DNA of 64,000 nucleotides from an uncultured Candidatus Nitrosopumilus sp. (GTDB lineage Archaea > Thermoproteota > Nitrososphaeria > Nitrososphaerales > Nitrosopumilaceae), in NCBI GenBank assembly GCA_951812645.1, contig CATOSM010000002.1:62001-126000 (forward strand), given 5' to 3'. Every line of letters begins with the position of its first letter. Position 1 is the first letter of the stretch. The position numbers and the translations under genes are program-made. Positions 55,012-63,406 of this stretch are shown here, in pieces. The notes beneath the pieces were generated by a model that searched no databases, was not told the origin of the DNA, and was given only the letters and a program-made list of their open reading frames with translations.

Positions 55012-56811
55012 ATGACATCTCCCCCATTTTTTATTTTATTATTAATTTTTTTATCCATATCCGTTTTAGTATATTCCCCTGATGCATATGCGTCAGTTGC
55101 AGGTATTGGCAATATTGAAAAGAATATCCGTCTTAATACGGGTGACTTTACCACTGCAAGCTGGAGTGTGGCTAATACTAATCCATCAAATCCCATCACT
55201 GTTGTTTTTTCAGCAAAAGGTGATGGCGCACAATTCGTCACAGCACCGCAAAGCGTAACTATTCCTGGCGGTGATATCAAGGATGTAACCTTTAAGATAT
55301 CAATCCCAAATGACGCATCTGCTGGGACATTTGTCGTAAATGTATATGCAGTGCCTGACGGTTCAGGCCAAAACACTGGTGTGCGAAGCACGTTTAATGT
55401 TGTAATATCTGATGGAACATCTGACTCTAACTCCCAGTCATCTCAAACCACAACAACGCCCGAGTCCCAGTCTAATCCAACCAGCCAGACTAGTGCAACT
55501 CCAAAAGACAGGGATGCATCCCAGCAGAGTACGACCACTCCAAGGGACTCTGATGATAACACACAACAGACAACTACTACGCCTGGCGGAACATCTCAAA
55601 GCCAGACTACTAGCACCACTCCAAAAACCACACCAAAGGAGACTCCTGCATCATCATCTCCAACTACATCTGGTTCTAGCTCCGGTACCAGCTCCAGCTC
55701 AGGCAACCGCGGTGGTGGTGGCGGTTCAGCAAGTAACAGCCCTGCTAGTACAGCTGATGCTGTGTATCTCAAGGAGGTATCATGGGACTGCAAGGCAGGG
55801 CTGGTAACTATCATTGCAGGACCAGAAGTTGATGCACTATCAGTAACAGTTAGAACATCTCAAAGCGGCGTGCAACAGGCAACTTTGTCTGATGAAAAAA
55901 TACCTGGCTTTAAGAAATTTACCACATCCATGGATAAAAATGAGGACTATATCGGAATAAAACTAATCTCGATGTCTGGCAGAGACTCTGCAATTGTAAA
56001 TGATTCCATAAACATTGATTCCTGTACAGGTTCCAAACAGTACAAGCTACCACAAAAGGATGCAGAGACTATGGGTACTACAACTAAAGTACCGCCAAAG
56101 GATATGACCCCAAGTGAGAATACCAATACAGTAAAGCCAGTAATACCTGCACCATTTGTTGATGTTACAAAGGATCCGCAATTCTACATAGACCGATACA
56201 ACAATGAGGACTCGTACAAAAAGTGGTTCCATGAGAATTACCCCGAATATGATGATATCTACCATGCACTTGGAATGATAAATCCATCTGATATTCCACA
56301 AGACAAAGAGACTATTTCAGACCCTAAACCAACTCCAGAGCCTGTAGAGCCAACATGTGGCAGGGGAACAGTTATGATAAACGGCATGTGTCAGGTAGTG
56401 TCTGAACCAAAAGACGAGAATGCAGATGGCGGCGGATGTCTCATAGCTACTGCCGCATTTGGAGACGAGCTAGCACCACAAGTGCAACAGTTACGTGAAA
56501 TAAGAGACTCACAGTTAATGCAGACATCTTCTGGTGAATCCTTTATGGTTACATTTAATGAAATTTACCATTCCTTCTCACCTTACATTGCAGACTATCA
56601 AAGACAAAACCCTGCATTTAACGAGCTTGTAAAAATTGGCATCACCCCGATGCTATCGACATTGTCTATTATGGAGCATGCAGACGATGATGCATCAGTG
56701 ATATCCCTAGGTGTTTTGGTCCTTGCATTAAATGGTGTAATGTATGCAGGCCTGCCAGTCCTTGGCATGTGGTGTGTTAGATCCTGCAAAAAAAGCAAGT
56801 CTGTTTCTTAA
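55012..56811 (+). CDS. Surface protein with Ser/Thr-rich stalk and CFI-box C-terminal domain
   Basis: About 599 residues from ATG 55012, chosen because the signal peptide (PPFFILLLIFLSISVLVYSP) follows. An N-terminal Ig-like domain (residues about 30-135) is followed by a long Thr/Ser/Gln/Pro stalk, a glycine-rich break (NRGGGGGS), a second beta domain and the C-terminal region GGCLIATAAFGDELAPQVQQ...with a membrane helix, which matches the CFI-box-type C-terminal domain (C-(F/L)-I-A-T-A-A-(Y/F)-G) near 470-590. A membrane-anchored, probably glycosylated cell-surface protein, likely co-expressed with the beta-helix protein. Confidence 0.8.
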   Translation: MTSPPFFILLLIFLSISVLVYSPDAYASVAGIGNIEKNIRLNTGDFTTASWSVANTNPSNPITVVFSAKGDGAQFVTAPQSVTIPGGDIKDVTFKISIPNDASAGTFVVNVYAVPDGSGQNTGVRSTFNVVISDGTSDSNSQSSQTTTTPESQSNPTSQTSATPKDRDASQQSTTTPRDSDDNTQQTTTTPGGTSQSQTTSTTPKTTPKETPASSSPTTSGSSSGTSSSSGNRGGGGGSASNSPASTADAVYLKEVSWDCKAGLVTIIAGPEVDALSVTVRTSQSGVQQATLSDEKIPGFKKFTTSMDKNEDYIGIKLISMSGRDSAIVNDSINIDSCTGSKQYKLPQKDAETMGTTTKVPPKDMTPSENTNTVKPVIPAPFVDVTKDPQFYIDRYNNEDSYKKWFHENYPEYDDIYHALGMINPSDIPQDKETISDPKPTPEPVEPTCGRGTVMINGMCQVVSEPKDENADGGGCLIATAAFGDELAPQVQQLREIRDSQLMQTSSGESFMVTFNEIYHSFSPYIADYQRQNPAFNELVKIGITPMLSTLSIMEHADDDASVISLGVLVLALNGVMYAGLPVLGMWCVRSCKKSKSVS

Positions 56812-56861
56812 ATTATAACTGTAAACTGATGGTCAGATTTAATAGCATGTGATCTCCGCCA

Positions 56862-57015
56862 ATGATGAGCAAGAAATCCATACAAAGCATGGCCATGATG
56901 GGCCACCATTACTATATTGCAGCTAGTAAAACTAGAACAGAGGCTCTCAAAAAATTTACAAATCCTGAGAGTATATTTTTTTTCCTTGATGAAAAGTTAT
57001 ATCCATATTATTACG
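56862..57015 (+). pseudogene. 5' fragment of a gene cut by IS-G
   Basis: About 51 native codons (MMSKKSIQSMAMMGHHYYIA through EKLYPYYY) before IS-G; the remaining residues of the ORF are IS end sequence. HHYYIAASKTRTEALKKF suggests a small helical domain. It does not match the fragment on the other side of IS-G. Confidence 0.5.
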
Positions 57016-57888
57016 AACTCATCCTAAAACCCTCCAATGCATCATGATGCATGCCAAGTAGACAAATCCAAGACAGTTGTCACAGTTCCTTTCGTATCTG
57101 ACTGCTGTTCTGTGAAAACCGCATTTGAGCCATGCAAAGAATCTCTCAACAACAAATCTTGTTTTGCAATGATGTCTTTGGTTCCTGTTTTGTGCAACGT
57201 TCCTTGAGTTCCTTTTGTATGGAATGCAACAGTCAATCCCATGGGATCTCAGATAGTTTCTAATGTATGCCGCATCGTATCCCCTGTCGGCATACACTGA
57301 GATGATCTGCCGTATCAAATCATCATCTACAAGTTTTGAGATGTTCTCTAACACATCAATGAATTTCGTACTGTCATGGACATTTGCAGGACTGTTCTAA
57401 TTGAGATTGGCAGTCCGTTTGATTCCACTGCAGCGTGAATCTTTGTGCCTAGGATCTTCTTGAACCCGTCATATCCTATTTTGTCCCCCCTTTTTTGGCG
57501 GCAATTGATGATGAATCAATTGATATTTTTTGCAGGCCAGTCCTTCATTGCTTGTGTGCAGATTTGATTGCACATCCCAAAATCTTTTTCCATATGCCAA
57601 ACTCCTGCCATTTTCTTAGCCTTGGATTGGCAGTTGAACCATCACCGCATGTTTTTGGCATCTCACCCCATCTGCATCCGGAAACCAGCACGCAGATGAT
57701 TCCATTTAAAACCGTTCGGTCATTGCTTCTTGGGCGTCCTGTGGCGGCAGGTTTTGGCAATAATATCTCTATCATGTCCCATTGTCTGTCTGTTATCTCG
57801 GTGAATTCCATGCACAGTTTGGAAACTAATGGTTCATGGATCCAAATGATCATCAAATATTGTCTAAGGGTTAGTTTTAAGACGAGTT
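57016..57888 (-). mobile_element. IS-G: IS5-family insertion sequence, type1/type2 chimera
   Basis: An 873-bp element with AACTCATCCTAAAACCC (type 2 end) at 57016 and a type 1 end (complement of AACTCGTCTTAAAACTAAC) at 57888. It shares the junction of IS-D, so the chimera is a lineage and not a one-off. Its two flanks are unrelated gene fragments. Confidence 0.9.
57019..57813 (-). pseudogene. IS5-family transposase, chimeric, broken
   Basis: ORFA (type 1 N-terminus MEFTEITDRQW) ends early at IKSAHKQ because AGGCAGGGA has become AAGCAATGA. The A6G6 site survives (T6 at 57491-57496). A one-base deletion around 57399 shifts the frame between LPISI and the NVHDSTKF segment; the end (YADRGYDAAY, FVVERFFAWLK) is intact. 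Inactive. Confidence 0.86.
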
Positions 57889-58059
57889 GATTGTACTCCT
57901 GCAAATGGCAATCATCCCAATACCCCATATGTGATGATCATAGATGGCATGGAACATGGATTAGAAAGGAGTGTAAATTCACGTGGACAAGTTGCAGTAA
58001 ACATTCCTCTCGACGAAAATTCAGATATTGTGGATATCGTTCGAACGTGTCACAGCTAG
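57889..58059 (+). pseudogene. 3' fragment of a surface-protein gene after IS-G
   Basis: In one frame from the IS-G end: DCTPANGNHPNTPYVMIID, HGLERSVNSRGQVAVNIPLD and a C-terminal DIVDIVRTCHS before TAG 58057-58059. It looks like the final beta domain of a secreted protein with a terminal Cys, but lacks any start. Confidence 0.5.
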
Positions 58060-58444
58060 TTTGTTGAGCAGGATACTTTATGGCAGTCATATTTGGAGAA
58101 AAAGAAAATGAGAACTGGGTACAAGGTTTTACCTGTAATCGCTACCAGCGTATACTCTATTTGGCAACGCATTCGATCTATCTGTTTAATGTCTGTGAAT
58201 TTATCATAAACAGTTCTGATAGCGGATGTATGTTTTTTTGGAATATGGATACTGGCATTCACATTACATCTGATGTGTGGAAGGAAGGACGTGGAATTGG
58301 CTCTTGGACTGGACGGCAGGCGGCATCAAGAGAGGCTCAATTCTCACGGATTCATTATTCCAAAATTATAGTAAATTTAGTTGAGTAATTCTAGAAAATG
58401 TCTGACGAGTGGTGTATTTACCCTCCTAAGATTGGCTGTCTTTT
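58060..58444. other. 385-nt stretch without a convincing gene
   Basis: It contains a 102-codon plus-strand ORF (58080-58388) and an overlapping minus-strand ORF, neither with recognisable features. The plus-strand ORF has many Cys/His/Trp residues and uneven composition. It is most likely degraded sequence next to IS-G and the promoter region of the basic protein at 58445. Confidence 0.4.
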
Positions 58445-58705
58445 ATGGCAACAAAAAAACGTGCTGTCAGACCAACTGCTAAAAAAACTACAGCTAAAGC
58501 AAAAAAGACTGTAAAAAGATCAAAACCAGTCAGTAAGGCAAAGCGTAGAGCAACCCTCGTAGCAAACAAAAGAAGAAGAGAGGTACTAAAGGCAAATGAC
58601 AAAATTAAGAGTTTGAAGAAAGCACTAAGGACTGCTGAAAAAGCTGCCAAAAAGAAACAAACAGCCCATCAGCAAGCCGCTAAACGAGCATCTCAAACTC
58701 AGTAA
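58445..58705 (+). CDS. Lys/Ala-rich histone H1-like basic protein
   Basis: An 86-residue protein, about a third Lys/Arg. A disordered Lys/Ala/Thr N-terminus (TAKKTTAKAKKTVKRSKP) precedes a long helix (RRREVLKANDKIKSLKKALR...). It resembles the histone H1-like or ribosome-associated basic proteins of thaumarchaea; probably nucleic-acid-binding. No precise family. Confidence 0.7.
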   Translation: MATKKRAVRPTAKKTTAKAKKTVKRSKPVSKAKRRATLVANKRRREVLKANDKIKSLKKALRTAEKAAKKKQTAHQQAAKRASQTQ

Positions 58706-58739
58706 ATCGAGTTTTACCCCCTTTTTTTTCTATTTTTAT

Positions 58740-58775
58740 TTCCGTAACTGATTCAAGCTTTTACGGAATTGAATC
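58740..58775. terminator. Interleaved inverted repeats between convergent genes
   Basis: TTCCGTAA (58740-58747) pairs with TTACGGAA (58761-58768), while GATTCAA (58750-58756) pairs with TTGAATC (58769-58775). The two stems interlock, so only one can form at a time. They lie in the 3' region of both the basic-protein gene (plus) and the SPFH gene (minus), after a T-rich tract at about 58720-58740 that may terminate the plus-strand transcript. Confidence 0.5.
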
Positions 58776-58819
58776 TAAAAATCTAGCAAAATGTGTTTAT
58801 TCTGTTTTAATCGTTCATC

Positions 58820-59725
58820 TTAAGGCACTACAGGAATTTGAATAAATGGAGTTCCGCCTTCTCCTACCACCAGAGGCAATTTACCATCCCACGCTTGTGT
58901 TTTAAGCCATTCTAGATAATTTGGATTTTGAGACAATGCCTGATTGATAATCGCGATTGCCTCTGCTTCACCTTTAGCCTCTGCAATGTTTGCATTTGCA
59001 AGGCCTATGGCATTGGCCTCTCGTTGCCTTGCTTCAACCTCGATTCTTCTCAAATCGTTTTCTGCCTTTAGTGCCTTTTGTTCTGCTTCAACCTTGGATT
59101 CTATTGCTCGTGAGAATAACGGTGAAAATTCAAAATCCGTAATTGATATTACTTCTGTTACGACATTAAACTGATTCAATCTCTCCCTAATTGATGATTC
59201 AATGTCTTGTTTTACAAGTGGTCTTTTAGTGATTAATTCTTCAGCGTTATAATTTGCTGTAACTTGTTTTACAGTCTCTTCAATAGCTGGTTGAATCACT
59301 CTATTTTCATAATCAAGACCCAAATTTTTGTATAATCTGTGAATTTGTTCTTTGTCTGGATGATAGTTTACAGTCACTGTTGTTTCTACTGTTTGCAAGT
59401 CTTTTGATGCACTTCTAGCGTCATTTGCATATTTCAAAGTACGAACTTCAATGTTTACCACCTCATCTTGGAAAGGAACTACAAAATGCAACCCTTCCTC
59501 AAGTGGAGGCTGTGTGAGGTCAACAGCATTCCAATGCAGTAGGACTCCTCTATTTCCAGAATCTACTATTTTTATTGAAGCTGTTGCTACTACGCCGACA
59601 ACGATCAGAACAACAATTGCAATTACTACCCCCTTTGCTGCACCATTGCTTACACTAACTTTAGGCGATTGATACTTTGACAAGGATAACTGGTGTTTGT
59701 TCACTCTATTATACCCACACATCAA
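58820..59725 (-). CDS. SPFH/prohibitin-family membrane protein
   Basis: A 301-residue protein: a cytosolic start, one membrane helix (GVVIAIVVLIVVGVVATASI, about residues 32-51), the SPFH/PHB domain (VDSGNRGVLLHWNAV, LEEGLHFVVPFQDEVVNIEV), an Ala/Glu-rich coiled coil (RRIEVEARQREANAIGLANA) and a hydrophobic C-terminus (GGTPFIQIPVVP). Prohibitin-like proteins form ring scaffolds in membrane microdomains and modulate proteases. Confidence 0.92.
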   Translation of the reverse strand: MMCGYNRVNKHQLSLSKYQSPKVSVSNGAAKGVVIAIVVLIVVGVVATASIKIVDSGNRGVLLHWNAVDLTQPPLEEGLHFVVPFQDEVVNIEVRTLKYANDARSASKDLQTVETTVTVNYHPDKEQIHRLYKNLGLDYENRVIQPAIEETVKQVTANYNAEELITKRPLVKQDIESSIRERLNQFNVVTEVISITDFEFSPLFSRAIESKVEAEQKALKAENDLRRIEVEARQREANAIGLANANIAEAKGEAEAIAIINQALSQNPNYLEWLKTQAWDGKLPLVVGEGGTPFIQIPVVP

Positions 59726-59741
59726 CCGCTAGTTTATAGGG

Positions 59742-59814
59742 ATGAACAGATCATACATTACGGAATGATTTTTTGTAATTTGGTTCAATTCAGAACAAAG
59801 CATTATCTGTTCAT
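59742..59814. repeat. Spaced 10-bp inverted repeat upstream of the SPFH gene
   Basis: ATGAACAGAT (59742-59751) and its exact complement ATCTGTTCAT (59805-59814) are separated by 53 nt, in the gap between the divergent SPFH gene and the zinc protein at 59911. Possibly paired regulator sites. Confidence 0.4.
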
Positions 59815-59910
59815 ATCGTTGTAAACAGTGTACTCTTGGAATGCAGGTAAAGATGATTTTCAAAAATTACTTTTTCATGAAAATACTCATCAAAAGCAGG
59901 ATTCAATCTG

Positions 59911-60129
59911 ATGTTAAATTGTGATAAATGCAACAATCGCAGATTGCCAAAATGGACGAAAACAGAAAACATGACGTTTTGGCTTTGTGAAACTTGTAAA
60001 AATCATGTTGATCCTGACAATAATGTAATTAAGAAAATTCAAACTCAATACACAATTCAATTTCCTTCTAGATTAAAAGGGGATATGCTAGACAAGACTT
60101 GGAGAACTGTCAAATCAACTGTATTGTGA
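59911..60129 (+). CDS. Small zinc-ribbon protein
   Basis: A 72-residue protein with two C-x2-C knuckles (NCDKCNNRRLPKW and WLCETCKNHVD), a treble-clef or ribbon-like zinc site, and a basic C-terminal part. Probably nucleic-acid-binding or regulatory. No specific family. Confidence 0.65.
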   Translation: MLNCDKCNNRRLPKWTKTENMTFWLCETCKNHVDPDNNVIKKIQTQYTIQFPSRLKGDMLDKTWRTVKSTVL

Positions 60130-60176
60130 AATATGCCATAAACTAAAATTCCCTAGATTCCATAAACAAACTAAAT

Positions 60177-60371
60177 GTGAGTGCAAAAGCAAACAATACC
60201 ATGACAGGATGCCTTGGGGATGGGAAAACAATGATTGTTCATCATCTGGACAATATGCAAAAGAAGTGCGATATCTATCATGTGGAAAAATCCCAAAAAC
60301 AGTATTTCACTCCTGATTTGCTGAAAACCGCACTTGATTTGGGATTTAGTCAGTGCACTTGGCGTAATTAA
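60177..60371 (+). CDS. 64-residue hypothetical protein (frame uncertain)
   Basis: A GTG-started ORF ending DLLKTALDLGFSQCTWRN. A competing frame over the same DNA (about 60090-60329) encodes a Cys-rich segment, YCEICHKLKFPRFHKQTKC then ECKSKQYH, that looks more like a zinc ribbon but has no ATG, GTG or TTG start. One of these may be real, or the two may be parts of one gene joined by a frameshift. Confidence 0.35.
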   Translation: MSAKANNTMTGCLGDGKTMIVHHLDNMQKKCDIYHVEKSQKQYFTPDLLKTALDLGFSQCTWRN

Positions 60372-60527
60372 AAAAACAGGATTGCCTTTTTTTTCTATAA
60401 TAAAAATCAGATTAATGTTGCCTTCAACAAAACAATTTCTACAATTCTTCTAATTTGCCTCCTTTTTTCTGATATGTGACTAGATGGCGTATATCCTGTT
60501 TAAATGAGGCGTTAATCCTTGGTTTGT

Positions 60528-60809
60528 ATGTTTGAAAACCAACATGATACAATCTTCATCGGCAAAAAGCCGTTAATGTCATACGTTACTTCTGCAATAA
60601 TTCAATTGTCTTCGTTAAACTCGATAACAATTAAAGCTAGAGGGATGAGTATTGGACTTGCAGTTGACGTCACTCAAGTTCTTTTAAAAAAAACAGATGC
60701 GTTTGAAGTAGGGTGTGTTAAAATTAATTCTGAGTCACTAGAGTCTCAGGATGGAAGAAAAAGAGATGTTTCTACTATTGAAATTCCAATATCAAAGAGA
60801 GGAAAATAG
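60528..60809 (+). CDS. albA: Alba-family chromatin protein
   Basis: 93 residues from ATG 60528 (TTG 60519 also possible). Alba signature: DTIFIGKKPLMSYVTSAIIQ, then ITIKARGMSIGLAVDVTQVL, with Lys in the IGKKP loop that in some archaea is acetylated and contacts DNA. Dimeric DNA/RNA-binding chromatin protein. The next tiny zinc gene starts directly after its stop. Confidence 0.92.
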   Translation: MFENQHDTIFIGKKPLMSYVTSAIIQLSSLNSITIKARGMSIGLAVDVTQVLLKKTDAFEVGCVKINSESLESQDGRKRDVSTIEIPISKRGK

Positions 60810-60926
60810 ATGAAGTATCATTGCAGACACTGTAGATTTACTTGGGATGGGTTTATTGATACATTTGACAAAGTCCTGCTACATGAAAAAACCCACGACA
60901 GAGGTAAAGCAAATGATAATCTGTAA
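60810..60926 (+). CDS. 38-residue C2H2-type zinc finger peptide
   Basis: ATG 60810 directly follows the Alba TAG. The sequence YHCRHCRFTWDGFIDTFDKV, continuing to H-E-K-T-H, has the C-x2-C...H-x3-H spacing of a single finger. Coupled with alba, so probably a DNA-associated protein. Confidence 0.6.
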   Translation: MKYHCRHCRFTWDGFIDTFDKVLLHEKTHDRGKANDNL

Positions 60927-61008
60927 CAAGTGCTATAACAGACACCATGATCAGTGTATGGGAAAAGCTGGAATGTTTTCTTGTGGCTGTGACTGTTTAA
61001 AGAAATGA
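60913..61008 (+). CDS. 31-residue Cys-rich peptide
   Basis: ATG 60913 overlaps the previous gene by 14 nt. It contains C-x2-C, HH-D-Q-C and CGCDC: six Cys and two His in 31 residues, a likely metal-binding knuckle. It has TGA at 61006-61008. Third gene of the apparent alba operon; its coding status rests on composition. Confidence 0.5.
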   Translation: MIICNKCYNRHHDQCMGKAGMFSCGCDCLKK

Positions 61009-61019
61009 CTCTTTGAGTA

Positions 61020-61401
61020 TCAAATTGATTCTTGGAGTTTGCATGTATCTGTAAATTGTGCGAACTTGATGATTTTTCCTTCTCTAATTTCGTAAACGTG
61101 TGAAAAAGGAACACCAAAACCTTTCTTTTTCTTTGATGTGCCTAACATATTTTCCAATAACTGCGGTGTGATCTTTTGCATCCAAATACGTCTCTGGAAT
61201 TGCATGGAACCCTTCAAAATTTGATAACACGTTGGCAAAATAATTTCCAAATATTTCATCTAATCCTGCATATGTTCCGCCATAAGGCATTCCTTTCAAA
61301 GCAGTCCGTTATATTTTCTCATCACATAATTGGTGGATTGTCTTCATGTCTTTACTTTTAAAAGCCAAATAGAATTTCTTGATTAATTCCTCACTGGACA
61401 T
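61020..61401 (-). pseudogene. SnoaL/NTF2-like protein, nonsense and frameshift
   Basis: The frame from ATG 61399-61401 reads MSSEELIKKFYLAFKSKDMK, hits TAA at 61309-61311, continues in frame through GMPYGGTYAGLDEIFGNYF and AIPETYLDAKDHTAVIGKY, then near 61145 must shift to GFGVPFSHVYEIREGKIIKF to finish at 61020. The repaired 125-residue product has the SnoaL-like cone fold pattern (FY-x-A-x-x-x-x-D, PYGG, H-V-(Y/W)-x-(I/V)-R-(E/D)-G-K-I). Two lesions. Confidence 0.75.
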
Positions 61402-61505
61402 GATGGAACCGCTTTTTTGCATGATTAATTGATTTGACGCCCATTTTGATCTATTTCTGGCATGATCCGTAGCCGAATCCCTAGTCCTTTTAGCATGATC
61501 AAAAA

Positions 61506-62958
61506 TTGAACTCTTCTACTGACTACCTGGACAAGTGGATTCCATTGCACAATAGGCTGTCAATTATGGGATTTATTGCATCTCCCATTTTGTTTACAAT
61601 AATTCTTTCTTATCCTATTGATGGATTAGCATCTGAAGCCAAGCTTGTTTTAGGATTATCTGTATGGATGGCAGTGTGGTGGGCCACTGAAGCCGTTCCG
61701 TTTTATGTTACTGCGTCTGTTACCTTGTTTGTACTTCCATTACTTGGTGTGGCAGATCTTGACAAAGTAATTCCTGCATATGGTGACAAGTTGGCGTCCC
61801 TACTTATGGGTGGACTCTTACTTGCAAAGACTAGAAAAAGTGAATCTTCACAAAAGATTTGCGTTAAACACTTTGAAAACTGTTGAAACAAAACCAAAAA
61901 ATATTGTTTTAGGATTCATCATTGTTACAGGCTGCATGAGTGCTTGGATCACAAACACTGCCGCCGCCCTTCTAATTCTCCCGATGGCATTTGCAGTAAT
62001 CCCTCAAGTCGATGCTGCACAGAAAAAAAGATTTGCAACCTGCTTGATATTATGTGCTGCATATGCTGCAAGTCTGGGTGGAATGTCTACCTTATTGGAA
62101 CTGCACCTGATGCACTTTTTGCTTCTCTTGGTGATTCTCTTGCAGGAGTTGAGATAATTTCCTTTGATTGGATGCTGGTTGGAATTCCACCCTGTGCTGT
62201 TTCCCTTTTAGCATTATGGGTTTACATGACTGCATCTACAAAATTAGATAACAGTAAACCAATACTGAAAAGCAAAAACATCATTGCTGATGAATTAAGA
62301 AATCTTGGGAATCGGAGCAGGAATGAAAAAATTGTTCTAACGATCTTTGCAGCTACTGCTGTTGCTTGGATTGCTGGAGGTTTGTTTTGGAAAGACTTGG
62401 CCCTCTTTGTGGGAGATCACGTGATGGCTTTAATTTCTATTACTGCATTGCTTTTGCTACCCTCAGGCCAAAAGGGGCAACGATTGCTGTACTTGAGAAC
62501 TGCAGGCACAATTACGTGGGCGTTTTACTCCTAATAGGGGGCGGCCTGGCTCCAGCCCGTGGGTTTACTGCTACCTGACTAGATATGTGGATAGCCGACA
62601 AGATGTTGCTTTTAGGAGAACTAGACTACATCTTGACTGCTCTAGTAATTGTTACAATTACAATGCTTACAAGTGGGTTGATGAGCAATACTGCAGTTGC
62701 AGCATCGCTGTTACCGATAATGGCAGTTTTAGGCGCTGCAACAGAATTAGATCCTATTCTCTTAACGGCTCCTGTGGCTTTTGCTACAAGATATGGCTTT
62801 ATGATGCCAGTTGGAACCCTCCAAACGCAATTGCTATTGGAAGTGGGCATGTGTCAATCAAACAGATGGTCAGATGTGGATTTCCATTTGATCCTGTTTG
62901 CATTCCAATGGTCACCGGAATGATTGTATTTTTGATACCACTGGTTTGGGAAATCTGA
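61506..62958 (+). pseudogene. DASS/SLC13-family anion transporter, multiply broken
   Basis: Begins MNSSTDYLDKWIPLHNRLSI with membrane helices and the family phrase VWWATEAVPFYVTAS. The frame then shifts near 61835 (to KPKNIVLGFIIVTG, ITNTAAALLILPM), near 62090 (to IGTAPDALFASLGD) and near 62475 (to GVLLLIGGGLA). It meets TGA at 62577-62579 before LDMWIADKMLL, and shifts again near 62815 (to PPNAIAIGSGHVSIKQM). Repaired, it would be about 480 residues with the two SNT-type motifs (ITNTAA, MSNTAVA) of sodium/dicarboxylate or sulfate symporters. Five or more lesions leave no doubt it is non-functional as sequenced. Confidence 0.85.
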
Positions 62959-62986
62959 TAAGTTTTTTAAAAATTAAAATAAAAAA

Positions 62987-63298
62987 TTAACTGGTTGGAT
63001 TCATTGCGGCTGCTCTCTCTTTGAGTTTTCCATCAATTACTGCATTGACATATTCTCCTTGTTGTACAATACATTCCACTATGTTGACTGCATACCCATC
63101 AAACGTTTCAGCAATACATCCTGCCTCATTATTTGCTATCGCATCCACTCTTTCCACATATTCTTCTGGAGATACATGCCACATTAGATATGCAAACAAT
63201 AATGCTGCAACTATTAGAATAATCCCTCCTATAGTTAACAAGGATTTTCTGCTTGATGTATCGTTTGCATCATTTGGCTGTCTTTTAATTGCCGACAT
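62987..63298 (-). CDS. Small membrane-anchored hypothetical protein
   Basis: A 103-residue protein: a polar cytosolic start, one membrane helix (LLTIGGIILIVAALLFAYLM, about residues 20-40) and an extracellular helical domain with two Cys (GCIAETFD, VECIVQQGEY). Family unknown. Confidence 0.65.
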   Translation of the reverse strand: MSAIKRQPNDANDTSSRKSLLTIGGIILIVAALLFAYLMWHVSPEEYVERVDAIANNEAGCIAETFDGYAVNIVECIVQQGEYVNAVIDGKLKERAAAMNPTS

Positions 63299-63406
63299 TA
63301 TATTATTGCTGCAAAATTAAATAAAAAGAGAATACGTGGTTCTCACCCATGATTACCGTGTCGACAAAATTTTTGTGGTAACTTTTTGATTAATTGCATG
63401 ATTTTT

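Noticed and set aside
3532-57888. Target-site duplications flanking the IS copies
   Set aside because: The outermost AACT/AGTT bases are inverted and belong to the element ends. Bases beyond them do not match between left and right in any copy, so no duplication can be claimed.
58080-58388. 102-codon ORF as a gene
   Set aside because: It has unusual composition, overlapping ORFs on the other strand, no recognised motif and a position beside IS-G debris. It was left as unsupported.
58740-58775. H-type RNA pseudoknot
   Set aside because: The loop that must cross the 8-bp first stem has zero nucleotides, which is not sterically feasible. It was kept only as alternative hairpins.
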